54,361 bases of DNA. Source: JBCCRH01 sp039208045 (GTDB lineage: Bacteria > Bacteroidota > Bacteroidia > Chitinophagales > Saprospiraceae). The notes beneath the pieces were generated by a model. The model had not been told where the DNA came from. It did not search any database and saw only the letters and a program-made list of their open reading frames with translations. The DNA lies in assembly GCA_039208045.1 (NCBI GenBank), contig JBCCRH010000001.1:1-54361 (forward strand). The letters run 5' to 3'. Positions 1-9,621 of the stretch are shown here, piece by piece (the stretch's first letter is position 1; each line of letters starts with the position of its first letter). Position numbers and translations under genes: made by a program.

Positions 1-957
1 CTACTAGCTTGTACCAATGCTACTCCTACTACTGAAACTTCAGCCCCTGAAACACCTGCATCTTCCCAACTTAATGTATCTGAAGCTAGCGCTCCAGCAC
101 CAATAGCACCAACTGATTCGGCGAAAGAAATGGTGGTAAACGAGGCCCCAAAAACTACTAAAAAGCGGGTACTAGAAGATACCGTGCTGCCCAAAAAGGC
201 AAAGGCTACTGCCAAGAAAGCAGAGCCTGTTCAAAAGAAGAACCTAACGAAAAAAGAGGTCAAAGTAACTGAAGTGCCCACAGAAGACGTAGAAGAAGCT
301 CCTACCCTACCAGCTCCACCTCAGCACACTATATGGGATGGTTTGCTGAAAAAATACGTTACTGCTAAAGGAAAGGTAAATTACAAAGGATTTAAGTCTT
401 CTATTGCCCAGTTGGAGGAGTACTTGGCACTATTGGCCGATAACCCGATCCAATCATCTTGGTCAAGAAAAGAAAAGATGGCCTATTGGATTAATGCGTA
501 CAATGCCTTTACTGTTAAGCTGATCCTAGACAACTACCCTACTTCTAGCATCACCAACCTTCACGGTGGGAAGCCTTGGGATGTCAAATGGATCAAATTA
601 GGCGATAAAACCTACTCGCTGAATAATATCGAAAATGATATTCTTCGCCCTCAGTATAAGGATGCTCGTATTCACTTTGCAGTAAACTGCGCTGCCAAGT
701 CGTGCCCTCCCCTGCTCAACCAAGCTTGGACGGCCGCTAATCTCAACCGTAATTTTGAAAAGCAAGCAAAGCTATTCATCAATAATTCCAGTTTTAATAC
801 GATCGCTGCTGACCAAGTTCAGATTAGTAAAATCTTTGAATGGTATGCGGGTGACTTTGGGAATATTATTGACTACCTGAATAAGTATTCAAGTGTGAAG
901 ATTAATGCTGATGCAAAAGTGGCTTATGGAGAATATAATTGGGCCTTGAATAATTAA
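1..957 (+). CDS. DUF547 domain lipoprotein, 5' end outside the window
   Basis: The reading frame is open from base 1, and its first codons read LLAC followed by a Thr/Pro/Ser-rich stretch. This is the end of a lipoprotein signal peptide with the lipidated Cys at codon 4, so the true start lies upstream and the ATG at 130 is internal. A long Lys/Ala/Glu-rich linker (about codons 45-110) precedes a DUF547 domain, recognised from YWINAYNAFTVKLILDNYP and the Cys-containing HFAVNCAAKSCPPL segment. DUF547 proteins are widespread, often lipoproteins, and have no established activity, though the conserved Cys/His/Asn pattern has prompted speculation about a thiol or protease-like role. It is most likely anchored to the envelope. 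The next gene starts 56 bases downstream on the same strand. Confidence 0.88.
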   Translation, partial: LLACTNATPTTETSAPETPASSQLNVSEASAPAPIAPTDSAKEMVVNEAPKTTKKRVLEDTVLPKKAKATAKKAEPVQKKNLTKKEVKVTEVPTEDVEEAPTLPAPPQHTIWDGLLKKYVTAKGKVNYKGFKSSIAQLEEYLALLADNPIQSSWSRKEKMAYWINAYNAFTVKLILDNYPTSSITNLHGGKPWDVKWIKLGDKTYSLNNIENDILRPQYKDARIHFAVNCAAKSCPPLLNQAWTAANLNRNFEKQAKLFINNSSFNTIAADQVQISKIFEWYAGDFGNIIDYLNKYSSVKINADAKVAYGEYNWALNN

Positions 958-1013
958 GCTCGCCAGCCCTTGAAATTGTTAAATAGCTGCAAGCAGCAAA
1001 ATTTTATCCACGG

Positions 1014-2366
1014 ATGACCCAATTACCCATTGCTTTTTTGCCGCAAATGCAAGCTCAATTACAAGAAGAATGGCCCCAATTTGAAGCAGCACTGACGCAG
1101 CAGGCACCAACAAGTATACGCTGGAATCGTCGGAAAATTGGGCTACAGCCTAACATCGAGGAGCCCATTCCATGGAATGAGCAGGGTAGTTATTTGTCCC
1201 AGCGCCCTGTCTTCACCCTCGATCCGTTACTTCATGCGGGGGCTTACTATGTGCAGGAAGCCTCATCTATGCTACTCGGTGTAGCGGTTCAGCAACTTAT
1301 TGGCCCCAGTCGCCCTATCAGAGCACTTGATCTTTGTGCAGCTCCCGGAGGTAAAACTTCACTTTTGGCCGATCAGCTTTCTGCTGAAAGCCTCATTTTG
1401 GCCAATGAAGTCATCAAGAGTCGGTATCACGTTTTGCAGGAGAACCTCACGAAGTGGGGTGCCCCCAATGTCTATTTTAGCAATCATGATAGTGCGCAGC
1501 TAGCGAAGCTAGCTGGTTTCTTTGACCTAGTCGTTGTAGATGCGCCATGCTCTGGCGAGGGGCTATTCCGAAAAAGCCCGGATGCTATCCAGGAATGGTC
1601 TACTGATGCAGTATCCCTATGTGCTGCTCGGCAAAAGCGCATTTTAGCGGAAGCGGTACAAACGCTGGCACCAGAAGGCATCCTTATCTATTGCACTTGC
1701 ACCTATAACGATATAGAAAATGAAGCAAACGCACATTGGCTGGCAAAAGAATTCGAGCTCACCCCTATGCCCTTAGCATTACCAGAAGCATGGGGAGTAC
1801 GCACTAAGGCTATCGGCTATCAGTGCTATCCACATCTAGTGAAAGGAGAGGGCTTCTACATTAGTTGTTTCCAGAAGAAAACAGGTAAAAGGTTGGAGCT
1901 TTCACCAAAAGTCAAATTTGAGCATTGGCAAGCACTACCCAAAAAGCATCATGCGATCTTACAGAAGTGGGTAGAATCGCCGTCAGCCTACCACTTTTTT
2001 ATAGATGCCTCCCACCAAATTTATGCGATCTTGAAAGAACACACGGAAGCCATCCAAAATATAGATCAGCATTTAAAACGGCGGATGTTGGGGAAGCATA
2101 TTGGTACCATTAAGGGGAAGGATTTCATTCCAAGTGCTACGCTGGCATTGAGCTTACTCCGCTCTACTTCCTATCCATCGGTAGAATTGAATAAAGAGCA
2201 GGCCCTACGTTTCCTAAAGCGAGAGACCATCGAACTTGCCGATCCTCCTCAAGGCTGGCAGCTCGTGACTTTCCAGACACAAGCGCTTGGCTGGATCAAA
2301 GGCATAAAACGCCGAATAAATAATTATTATCCCAAAGAATGGCGCATCCGAATGAATATTAAATAA
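1014..2366 (+). CDS. rsmF: RsmF-like 16S rRNA (cytosine-C5) methyltransferase
   Basis: This is a NOL1/NOP2/Sun-family SAM-dependent RNA m5C methyltransferase of 450 residues. The SAM-binding motif LDLCAAPGGKTSLL lies near residue 105. Motif IV, VDAPCSGEGLF, carries Cys179, and motif VI, YCTCTY, carries Cys229; in this family the motif VI Cys attacks C6 of the target cytosine and the motif IV Cys helps release the product. The C-terminal third (about 290-450) resembles the RsmF C-terminal and PUA-like RNA-binding part. Length and architecture fit RsmF, which modifies 16S rRNA near C1407 in Escherichia coli; the exact target here is inferred. It is a cytoplasmic enzyme and appears to be transcribed alone or with the preceding gene. 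Confidence 0.88.
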   Translation: MTQLPIAFLPQMQAQLQEEWPQFEAALTQQAPTSIRWNRRKIGLQPNIEEPIPWNEQGSYLSQRPVFTLDPLLHAGAYYVQEASSMLLGVAVQQLIGPSRPIRALDLCAAPGGKTSLLADQLSAESLILANEVIKSRYHVLQENLTKWGAPNVYFSNHDSAQLAKLAGFFDLVVVDAPCSGEGLFRKSPDAIQEWSTDAVSLCAARQKRILAEAVQTLAPEGILIYCTCTYNDIENEANAHWLAKEFELTPMPLALPEAWGVRTKAIGYQCYPHLVKGEGFYISCFQKKTGKRLELSPKVKFEHWQALPKKHHAILQKWVESPSAYHFFIDASHQIYAILKEHTEAIQNIDQHLKRRMLGKHIGTIKGKDFIPSATLALSLLRSTSYPSVELNKEQALRFLKRETIELADPPQGWQLVTFQTQALGWIKGIKRRINNYYPKEWRIRMNIK

Positions 2367-2459
2367 AATAATATGCGTTAGTTGCCGAATTGGTGCAACC
2401 CCAGGTGCTCTCAGAGGCTATGTTTGTAGCATAATTATTAAACACAAAATAGCTGCCTC

Positions 2460-3236
2460 ATGAAAGTAATCAAGTATTTTTTTATCGCCAGTCTTTTAAT
2501 CCTCCATTTTACTAGCTCTGCACAAGATATGATCCACCTAGTTGATCAGACAATGATGGAGACAAAAGTTATCGAAATCAGCGATCAACAAGTTAAGTAC
2601 AAAGCTTACGATGGCCAGAACGGCCCTACTTTTGTTGTGCCTGCACACCGAATTGAAAAAGTGGTGTTGCAAGATGGAACAGAACATACCTTTGAGTCAC
2701 CAGAAGAGAGTGCATTTGACTTTGCACAACTTCCCAAAAGAGCTCTAAAGTTCAGTTTCCTATCTCCTGTAGTCAATGGCTTTACCAGTGTCACCTACGA
2801 ACAGATGCTTTCTGCCAAAACCAGTTTTGAAGCTAGAATAGCATTCATTGGCCTTGGCCGTAGCATGAATGGTCCAGAGGCTGCTGGTATTGGAACTACC
2901 GTGGGTTATAAGTTTTATCTAGGAAGCCGAACAACTAGCAATGATGCCTATTTGAGATCCCTATTTCACGGAAGTTATCTTCGATTTGATGCGACGCTAG
3001 GCACCTACAAGTATAGAGAAACAGAACGCTTCCGTACCGATGAGCAAGTTGTATTTGGTGGCCTAACTGCTTCACTTGGCAAGCAATGGGTCTTTGGAGA
3101 GCGAGTATTACTGGATTTGTATGGAGGAGTAGGATATGGATCTTCTAACGATGATAGAGGAACAAACTTCATACTGCACACCACTCCAGCTGGATTGGCG
3201 TTCAGCGGTGGCCTTAAGATTGGATTTTTATTTTAG
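2460..3236 (+). CDS. Secreted protein with predicted outer-membrane beta-barrel C-terminus
   Basis: 258 residues with a clear Sec signal peptide (residues 1-21, ending SSAQ). The N-terminal part (about 22-80) matches a common Bacteroidota pattern in which a short segment of the type IEISDQQVKYKAYDGQ is followed by a basic/polar stretch and a charged turn (QDGTEHTFE). The rest is rich in Gly and aromatic residues with alternating hydrophobicity and ends in GLKIGFLF, with a terminal Phe typical of beta-barrel outer-membrane proteins. I do not recognise a specific family and no function can be assigned. It converges on the Crp/Fnr gene and the two share a hairpin terminator between them. Confidence 0.7.
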   Translation: MKVIKYFFIASLLILHFTSSAQDMIHLVDQTMMETKVIEISDQQVKYKAYDGQNGPTFVVPAHRIEKVVLQDGTEHTFESPEESAFDFAQLPKRALKFSFLSPVVNGFTSVTYEQMLSAKTSFEARIAFIGLGRSMNGPEAAGIGTTVGYKFYLGSRTTSNDAYLRSLFHGSYLRFDATLGTYKYRETERFRTDEQVVFGGLTASLGKQWVFGERVLLDLYGGVGYGSSNDDRGTNFILHTTPAGLAFSGGLKIGFLF

Positions 3237-3268
3237 GTGTTTTTATAGATTAAAGGGTTTTGGAAAAG

Positions 3269-3293
3269 GGCTATCCGCCTAAGGCGGATAGCC
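3269..3293. terminator. Hairpin between convergent genes, likely bidirectional terminator
   Basis: A near-perfect palindrome built on GGCTATCCGCC / GGCGGATAGCC with a 3-nt centre lies 32 bases after one gene and 40 bases before the end of the convergent gene. There is only a weak T-tract, so termination is inferred from position and stem strength. The CCTAAGG core resembles other small palindromes in this window (see 33.2 kb). Confidence 0.5.
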
Positions 3294-3333
3294 TACCTTG
3301 TATCATAGAGAGCACACTAAAAGGAATATAATC

Positions 3334-4014
3334 CTAAGCCAACTTGGCCATATCTCTAACCAGAATCTTACCTCTATTGAAATAGATCAGGTCTGATTTT
3401 TTTAGTTCATTTAACACTAAAGTTACGGTTTGGCGTGAAGTACAGGTGATATTGGCAATATCCTGATGCGTTAGGGAGTGTTTGAGCAACATCTCATAGC
3501 CTACTCTACGGCCGCGCTTATTCACAGAGTCTTTAATAAACTCAATAATTCGAGTGCGAGCATCCTTGAAAATCAGCGACTCTAGCTTTTGCTCTGCTTT
3601 TATTAATCGGTTGCCAAATAGCATCATGATTTTACTACACAGCTCGAAATTGTTGCGCATGAGTTTTCTAAAATCTTGCACTTGTACGACGTACATGTGC
3701 ACATCTTCTTTTAGTGCCTGCGCAAAGTCTTGCCGATTCGTTTCACCGATTAGGCCTAACTCGCCAAACATAGCTAAAGGGTGGATCAGTGATTTGATTA
3801 CCTCTTTACCATCCACTGAGTGTGTCCCAATCTTTATCGTTCCTTTTGCCAGAAAGAACATCGCTTCAGAAGGCTCATCAGGCAGGTAAATAAAGCTGTA
3901 CTTGGGCTTTACCCGATATTCCATCATCTCGCTAAGCTGAACTTTTTCCTCTTCGCTTAATAGTGAAAATAAGGGAAAAGCTTCAATGAACATGTTTTTA
4001 TTATCTGTCTTCAT
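3334..4014 (-). CDS. Crp/Fnr family transcriptional regulator
   Basis: 226 residues with the two-domain Crp/Fnr layout. A cyclic-nucleotide-binding-like beta-roll (about 20-135) contains GTIKIGTHSVDGKEV and AMFGELGLIG. A long dimerisation helix follows (about 125-150), then a winged helix-turn-helix (about 165-220) with LTHQDIANITCTSRQTVTLV as the recognition region. There is no Cys cluster of the FNR Fe-S type near the N-terminus, so the effector is unknown; Bacteroidota Crp-like proteins often do not bind cAMP. The upstream region contains a CCTAC/GTAGG inverted repeat (4113-4130) that could be an autoregulatory site, which is speculative. Confidence 0.85.
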   Translation of the reverse strand: MKTDNKNMFIEAFPLFSLLSEEEKVQLSEMMEYRVKPKYSFIYLPDEPSEAMFFLAKGTIKIGTHSVDGKEVIKSLIHPLAMFGELGLIGETNRQDFAQALKEDVHMYVVQVQDFRKLMRNNFELCSKIMMLFGNRLIKAEQKLESLIFKDARTRIIEFIKDSVNKRGRRVGYEMLLKHSLTHQDIANITCTSRQTVTLVLNELKKSDLIYFNRGKILVRDMAKLA

Positions 4015-4187
4015 AGCCGTAGAAAATTAATGTGATCTTAAATTAAAGGTTATCATGTAAGCACGAACCAGTATTTGTTTGGCACTTGTACTTATATAGA
4101 CACCAATAATTTCCTACCCCCCTATGTAGGTCAACATTTTTTTACGATTAATCCGATTTTTTTGAAAAAAATGAGAAGTTAGAAACC

Positions 4188-5123
4188 TTACTGTAGTATC
4201 AGAACAGAATCTACCGCTTGGTTGTAGCCTGCAAAAATACCTTTACCGTTCTCGATATTGTTGAAGACAATAACAGGCTCAGAAAAAGGATCGTTAGAAT
4301 TGAGCTGCTGACGGCTCAAGGAATTGTGAAACAGATAATACTCTTCCGAAGTAGATCGGAGCTCGGCAAACATTTGCCCAAGCAGCTCAGTATCGCGGTT
4401 GATGCTAGTCTGTAGGCGAAAGCCGTAAGAAATAAGGCTGCCATTAAAATTGGCATCGTCAAATAATACTCCACCATCGAAGTAGGCAATGAAATTATTA
4501 TTATTGCTATTGGCGCTAAAGTTTATTTGACGTAAGTCTTTACCCACAATAGTGGTATCGCCTTCAATACTCACATAGGGAAAAACCTCCTGAAAGAAGT
4601 TGAGCTGATAGTAGTTAGCTTGTGCGCCTGGGTCTTCGAATATAAGGTTAACATTGTAAGAAAAAACCAGTTCATCCTCATTACTACCAGGCGTAATAAC
4701 TAAGTCCGAAACCTCCAAATTGAGAATATCAATCCGGTCAGGAATACTGCTTTGCGCCATTACAGGCTCAAAACCAGGGGCATCCACCCTAATCATATAT
4801 TCAATACCAGGCTTTGGAGTAGTAGTCAATGTAGTGTAGAATGGTGGAATACGTCCGGTTCCCATTACCAAGCTGAGCTCTTCCAACAAATTATTACCTT
4901 GAAACAGCTCCACAGTGGCATCTGTGACGTAAGTAACATCATTTGAATCTAGGATCGATTGGGTCTCCGATACCTGCACTAGCAAGTTCTCTGCACTAGT
5001 GAAATTACTTACTACGACTAATTTAGGATTGAGAACAGGAATTTCTAGGTCGACCGGACGCTCGCAGGTTGCAGCGATAAAGATTAAAAAAGCAACGAAA
5101 CAGAATACTACCAGCCGAATCAT
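4188..5123 (-). CDS. DUF4249 family lipoprotein, partner of the TonB receptor
   Basis: 311 residues with an N-terminal hydrophobic segment ending FIAATC, consistent with lipidation at Cys20 although the lipobox is not canonical. The body matches DUF4249, a Bacteroidota family of Ig/beta-rich surface proteins (ERPVDLEIPVLNPKLVVVSN at the mature N-terminus is characteristic). DUF4249 genes usually sit directly after a TonB-dependent receptor, as here: it starts 16 bases after the receptor stop and is the last gene of the sigma-FecR-receptor operon. It probably acts as a surface lipoprotein assisting ligand capture by the receptor, by analogy with SusD. The substrate is unknown. Confidence 0.82.
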   Translation of the reverse strand: MIRLVVFCFVAFLIFIAATCERPVDLEIPVLNPKLVVVSNFTSAENLLVQVSETQSILDSNDVTYVTDATVELFQGNNLLEELSLVMGTGRIPPFYTTLTTTPKPGIEYMIRVDAPGFEPVMAQSSIPDRIDILNLEVSDLVITPGSNEDELVFSYNVNLIFEDPGAQANYYQLNFFQEVFPYVSIEGDTTIVGKDLRQINFSANSNNNNFIAYFDGGVLFDDANFNGSLISYGFRLQTSINRDTELLGQMFAELRSTSEEYYLFHNSLSRQQLNSNDPFSEPVIVFNNIENGKGIFAGYNQAVDSVLILQ

Positions 5124-5139
5124 ATTATCAAATATACGA

Positions 5140-7824
5140 TTAAAATTTCACAGTGTAACTAACGGAGGGTAAAATCGGTAGCAAGGGAACTTCCACAAAT
5201 CGCTTAACAGCGTCCAACGAATTGTTCCGATTTACAATTTCTGTACGAAGATTATAGTACAATGGATTTCGACGATTGTATACATTATAGATACCTAGGT
5301 GTAATTGTTGTACTATTTTTTCCCCTTTAAAGCGCATATGTGCGCCTACGTCCAAGCGATGATAGGTTGGCATTCGATACTTATTAATAGCATCAAAATC
5401 TTCGATTACCACGGGGTCTTGTGGTGAGCCGGGTTCTTGGAAAATATATCGCTCAAAAGGCAGGCTAAAGGCAAATCCACTGGACAACACCCAATTAGCC
5501 GATAAGTGGCACCAATCGTTTAGGCGATGGTTGACGACCAGCTTTAGATCATGCCGTCGATCAAATTTGAAGGGAAACGGACGCCCTTTATTGATCAGTT
5601 CAAATTGACGATCCACTTTAGCTAGACCATAGGAAATCCACCCGCTTGTTTTTCCAACTGATTTGCGTAGCAACAACTCGATACCATAAGCATTACCTTG
5701 ACCAGTGGTGATATTATCTTCCCAATTATTCAGCACATTTGCACCCTCTGTGTAAGCAATCAAATTATCCATACGCTTATAGTAAGCTTCGACATTAAGC
5801 TCTAGTCCTTTACCCAGCATAAAATTAGCTCCGCCATCAACTTGCCAGGAGCGCTGAGGAGACACTTGTGCAGTGGCAGATACCCAGAGGTCAGTAGGCA
5901 AAGCAATACCTGATTGCGATAAAAGATGTAAAAACTGCGCCATAGAGCTATAGGAAGCCTTCGCCGACATCCAATCATTTACTTTATAACTCGTGAATAG
6001 CCGAGGTTGTAAGACCGTATAATTTCGTTGCTGCACCGCCAGATTCTCATAGCGCACCCCAGCATTGACGAGCCACCGCTCGCCAAACGTCACTTCATCT
6101 TCCAAATAGAAATAGTTTTCAGTAGACTGGATAGGGTCATTGGCCAAGCTCCCCTCAAAATCTATATCTTCATTTACCCCCGTAAAAGAAAGAGCCCCAG
6201 GCTCAAAGGTGCGCAAGATTGTACCGGCACCAAATCGAATATAGTGACTAGCATTGGGTACATAATCAAAATCAATTTTAGCTCCATAATCATAGATTCC
6301 TGAGCTGTATCGACCAACATTCAACAGATCAAATAATTCAATAGTAGGATCCAAGCGCAATAGGCGATCTACTTCCCGATAATCAATATCCACATTAAGC
6401 TGACTGAATGTAAAAGTAGCATTAGCAAAGAGCTTATTGCCAAAGACGTGATTCCAGCGCAGTGCTCCTACTGTATTTCCCCAGGTAATAGATTCTGAGT
6501 ATTCCTGCTCGGATTGAAAAGATATAACTTCGTTTCTCGCTATATCTAGTATCGACAAAGTACTTTCAAAAAGACCACTATTGCTGTAGCCATCGCTGCC
6601 ATTATACAGGCTCAAATACACTCTATCTTGATCAGAAATGGTAAAATTGACTTTGGCATTAATATCGTAATATTCATAACCCGTTGAACCGCGCTCTCCT
6701 TGTTCTAGCTTCCACCGCTCAGAGATGGGCCTAAAGTACCAATTGAGATAAGAAAATCGGCCAGAAACAAAAATGGAACTCTTATCTTTTACAATCGGCC
6801 CCTCGGTAGAAAACCGACCCGTGAGCATCCCTACTTCTGCTTCTGCCGCCCATTCGCGGGCGTTCCCATCTTTGGTACGTACGTCCATCACAGATGAAAG
6901 TCGACCGCCATAGCGAGCAGGGAAGCCTCCCTTTAGTAATTTTGCAGAACGTACTGCCTGAGAATTGAATACTGATAATAGACCTGCGGCATGGTAGATA
7001 TTATAGACTGGTACATCATCGATGAGCACCAAATTTTGTCCAGCTCCTCCTCCTCGCACGAACATCCCACCTACACCATCTGTGCCTGTCTGCACACCAG
7101 GCAGCAAGTACGCCGCGCGTAGGATATCGGTTTCTCCACCTAAGCCCGGTAGTTCTTCAACCATCTTTGGGTTTAAGTAATCCGTACTCATCTCTCTTGG
7201 GCGCTGCTGCTCCCAACCAGATCGGCCGACTACTTCTACGGTTTGCAACGTCAGATTGGACTGTAAAGATTGGTTAATAACAGCGCTAGAATCTAATCGG
7301 AACCGTAGCACCTGAGACGTATACCCTAGAAATGAAAACAGCACTTCAACCTCCCCTTCTGGCAAAGAGAGGCTATAAAACCCATACTCATTGGTGATCG
7401 TTCCTTGCTTAGTTTTTTGATCAAAAATGCTAGCACCAATCAGGGTCTCCTGCGTTGCCTCATCTTTTAAGAAGCCACTTATCGTAAATTGCCGTTTGGG
7501 CCTTGTCGTATACTTTCGCTTAAATATTAGTATCTGTTGCCCCTCCAATAGAAAGCTCAGGTTCGTTCCTTGGAATAGCTGGCGAAGGACTTTTCGTAAT
7601 GGCTGTGCCTGAACATTTATAGTGACTGAAGTATTCGGAAGGATATTATTGCTAAAGGAGAGTGGAACATCGGACTCGTCAATAAGCTGATAAAGTGCCG
7701 TCTCTAAACTTACATTTTTCGCACTTAAGCTCACAGGCTGATCCAGCAACTGTTGAGCGAACGCCAAGTTGAATGAAAAGCAAACGATAAGCATTGAAAC
7801 AACACGCACCATACAAAAGGTCAA
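5140..7824 (-). CDS. TonB-dependent receptor with N-terminal STN signalling domain
   Basis: 894 residues. A signal peptide (to about residue 24, AFAQ) is followed by an STN domain (about 27-100, ALYQLIDESDVPLSFSNN), a carboxypeptidase-regulatory-like beta-sandwich (about 112-195, ISGFLKDEATQETLIGAS), a plug domain (FVRGGGAGQNLVLIDDVPVY near 255) and a 22-strand barrel to the C-terminal KF. The STN domain allows a FecA-type receptor to signal across the envelope to a FecR-type anti-sigma factor, and the upstream FecR and ECF sigma genes provide the rest of that relay. The ligand is not apparent; there is no siderophore-specific signature. Met5 (start at 7812) is an equally plausible start because it gives a more compact signal peptide. 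Confidence 0.9.
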   Translation of the reverse strand: MTFCMVRVVSMLIVCFSFNLAFAQQLLDQPVSLSAKNVSLETALYQLIDESDVPLSFSNNILPNTSVTINVQAQPLRKVLRQLFQGTNLSFLLEGQQILIFKRKYTTRPKRQFTISGFLKDEATQETLIGASIFDQKTKQGTITNEYGFYSLSLPEGEVEVLFSFLGYTSQVLRFRLDSSAVINQSLQSNLTLQTVEVVGRSGWEQQRPREMSTDYLNPKMVEELPGLGGETDILRAAYLLPGVQTGTDGVGGMFVRGGGAGQNLVLIDDVPVYNIYHAAGLLSVFNSQAVRSAKLLKGGFPARYGGRLSSVMDVRTKDGNAREWAAEAEVGMLTGRFSTEGPIVKDKSSIFVSGRFSYLNWYFRPISERWKLEQGERGSTGYEYYDINAKVNFTISDQDRVYLSLYNGSDGYSNSGLFESTLSILDIARNEVISFQSEQEYSESITWGNTVGALRWNHVFGNKLFANATFTFSQLNVDIDYREVDRLLRLDPTIELFDLLNVGRYSSGIYDYGAKIDFDYVPNASHYIRFGAGTILRTFEPGALSFTGVNEDIDFEGSLANDPIQSTENYFYLEDEVTFGERWLVNAGVRYENLAVQQRNYTVLQPRLFTSYKVNDWMSAKASYSSMAQFLHLLSQSGIALPTDLWVSATAQVSPQRSWQVDGGANFMLGKGLELNVEAYYKRMDNLIAYTEGANVLNNWEDNITTGQGNAYGIELLLRKSVGKTSGWISYGLAKVDRQFELINKGRPFPFKFDRRHDLKLVVNHRLNDWCHLSANWVLSSGFAFSLPFERYIFQEPGSPQDPVVIEDFDAINKYRMPTYHRLDVGAHMRFKGEKIVQQLHLGIYNVYNRRNPLYYNLRTEIVNRNNSLDAVKRFVEVPLLPILPSVSYTVKF

Positions 7825-7951
7825 CTAAGTAAATCGGTCTGGGGCTTGTCCAAAGATAAACTGAATCTGCAATTCATACACAGTAGCAGAAATTAATGGA
7901 CAGTTAAAATGACTGATATATGGCTGGAAGTGGTTGGGGACGACTCTTATT

Positions 7952-8959
7952 TTAACACCCTCCGCCCGTAAGTTGGTACGTATCGGGGTCAGTAGTATTG
8001 GTTTTAACCTCAAAGATCACCTCAAAAGTTTTCAATACTTCTTCAATCGTCGCTTCTTTAAAATTGGTATTAAGGCTACAATCACCAAGATTCGCCCTAT
8101 CATAATTAATAGTTACGCCATAGTGCCGCTCCACCACATTTATCACTTCGCTCAATTGTTCTTTTCTGAACTTTAGGCGACCTGTTTTCCAGGAGTTGGC
8201 ATTCGTCGTATTGAGTTGCTTGCGCACTAAGCCCTCTCCGTGCATCAGGGTTGCTCGTTCATTGGCAACAAGCTTTTTCATTTGTTTATCGAGCTGAGTA
8301 GCCATCAAATTTACAATGCCTTCTTCTACTTCCACTTCCGTAAATACTTCATTGGGATATGCCCTTAAGTTGAAGGCCGTACCCATTACCTCTACTCTAG
8401 CCTCTGGGGTATGAATATGAAAGGGATGCTGAGGATCAGCGACTACTTGGAAATATCCTTCTCCGCTAAGTGTCACTTCACGTAAGTCATTCTTTTCAAA
8501 ATCAGGGAGATAGGTCAATTGAGAATTTCCATTTAGAGTTACCAGTGTTCCATCAGGTAGTTGGAATACTTTGGGTTCATCAGCTGTATTTTCTAAAACT
8601 ACAGGCTGGGGCGGGGCGGTTGGAAGAAAAGATTTATAAACAACTGCTATACCAAGGGCTAGTACTAGTGCTGCTGCAATACTCCAAGATCGACTTAGCA
8701 AGCGTCGTTGCTTTGCAACGGGTTGGTGTACAACTTTTTCTTTTTGAATGGCGGCTTTGAATCGTTGCAAGCCAGCTTCCACATCTGGCTCGTAGGATGC
8801 TTGGTAGCGCCCTCCTGCTCTCCAGATAGCATCCGCCTCATCTATCGATTGCTGGTGCTCTTCCCTCTCCAACCAACTTTCTAATGCAGTTTGTTCAGAC
8901 TTAGAGAGTTCCTCATTCTTTCCTCGTAGGTACAGTAGTATGTGCTTAAGTTGATCCAT
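7952..8959 (-). CDS. FecR family anti-sigma factor
   Basis: 335 residues. The cytoplasmic N-terminal region (about 1-85) carries the YLRGKNEELSKSEQTALESW segment and the Trp typical of FecR-type sigma-binding domains. A single transmembrane helix lies at about 91-112 (SIAAALVLALGIAVVY). The periplasmic FecR beta-domain (about 130-230) includes FQLPDGTLVTLNGNSQLTY and VEVMGTAFNLRAYP. A C-terminal DUF4974, STN-like domain (about 260-335) is predicted to contact the receptor. In this family the protein holds the ECF sigma inactive until the ligand-loaded receptor signals. It lies 77 bases after the sigma gene and 127 bases before the receptor, in the same orientation. Confidence 0.9.
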   Translation of the reverse strand: MDQLKHILLYLRGKNEELSKSEQTALESWLEREEHQQSIDEADAIWRAGGRYQASYEPDVEAGLQRFKAAIQKEKVVHQPVAKQRRLLSRSWSIAAALVLALGIAVVYKSFLPTAPPQPVVLENTADEPKVFQLPDGTLVTLNGNSQLTYLPDFEKNDLREVTLSGEGYFQVVADPQHPFHIHTPEARVEVMGTAFNLRAYPNEVFTEVEVEEGIVNLMATQLDKQMKKLVANERATLMHGEGLVRKQLNTTNANSWKTGRLKFRKEQLSEVINVVERHYGVTINYDRANLGDCSLNTNFKEATIEEVLKTFEVIFEVKTNTTDPDTYQLTGGGC

Positions 8960-9036
8960 TTAACCTATAAAATCAGAAGATTAGAGCTATACAAAATGTG
9001 TTATAGTGTATTAGACACCGATTTCAACTACCTCCC

Positions 9037-9621
9037 CTATGTCATCCACCACAAAAAAAGAAACATTAACGTTTTCCCGAGGTAGGGGCCTAATGCGGCC
9101 CGCAGTAGCTGTAGTGCCTTACTAATTTGGTTTTCTACCGTTTTCACGGAAATGCCTAATTGCTCTGCAATTTCTTTGTATGTCATTTGCTCAAAGCGAC
9201 TCAACACAAATACCAATCTACAACGCTCTGGCAGCTGATCTATACTTTGATCGATTAGCTGTTGCAGCTCATGGGTTTCTAAGTTCTCTTGGGCTTTGGG
9301 CCCTTGTGCTTGTAGTTGCAATGCCACTTCTGTGGCAGCAATTACTATTTTATTATCTCTAATATAGTTGAGCGAACGATTAACTGCTGCTCGACGTAGA
9401 TATGCTTTTAGCGAAGTAGCGATCTGGAATCGGTCGCGTTTACGCCAAATTTCCATGAACACTTCTTGAGCAATATCTTCAGCAGTTCTGGTATCGGGTA
9501 TGATTTTAAAAACAGCTTTACAGACATAAGCATAGTAGCTCTTAAAAAGCTGATCCATCGCTTTTTCACTATCTGTGCTTAACAAATGTAGCCAATCCTT
9601 TTCGGGAATAGAGCGTTCCAA
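9037..9621 (-). CDS. ECF RNA polymerase sigma factor (FecI-like)
   Basis: 194 residues with sigma region 2 (about 25-95; EDIAQEVFMEIWRKRDRF, the core-binding and -10 region) and region 4 (about 130-185; LPERCRLVFVLSRFEQMTYK followed by a helix-turn-helix EIAEQLGISVKTVENQ). This is the Bacteroidota sigma-70 family used with FecR anti-sigma factors. It is the first gene of a minus-strand operon with FecR, an STN receptor and a DUF4249 lipoprotein, and should direct transcription of that receptor module when the ligand is bound. The C-terminal FLFLWWMT tail after region 4 is unusually hydrophobic. Confidence 0.9.
   Translation of the reverse strand: MERSIPEKDWLHLLSTDSEKAMDQLFKSYYAYVCKAVFKIIPDTRTAEDIAQEVFMEIWRKRDRFQIATSLKAYLRRAAVNRSLNYIRDNKIVIAATEVALQLQAQGPKAQENLETHELQQLIDQSIDQLPERCRLVFVLSRFEQMTYKEIAEQLGISVKTVENQISKALQLLRAALGPYLGKTLMFLFLWWMT

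Noticed and set aside
7825..8013. A 62-codon minus-strand frame between FecR and the receptor
   Set aside because: It overlaps the FecR 3' end in another frame and shows no conserved pattern.
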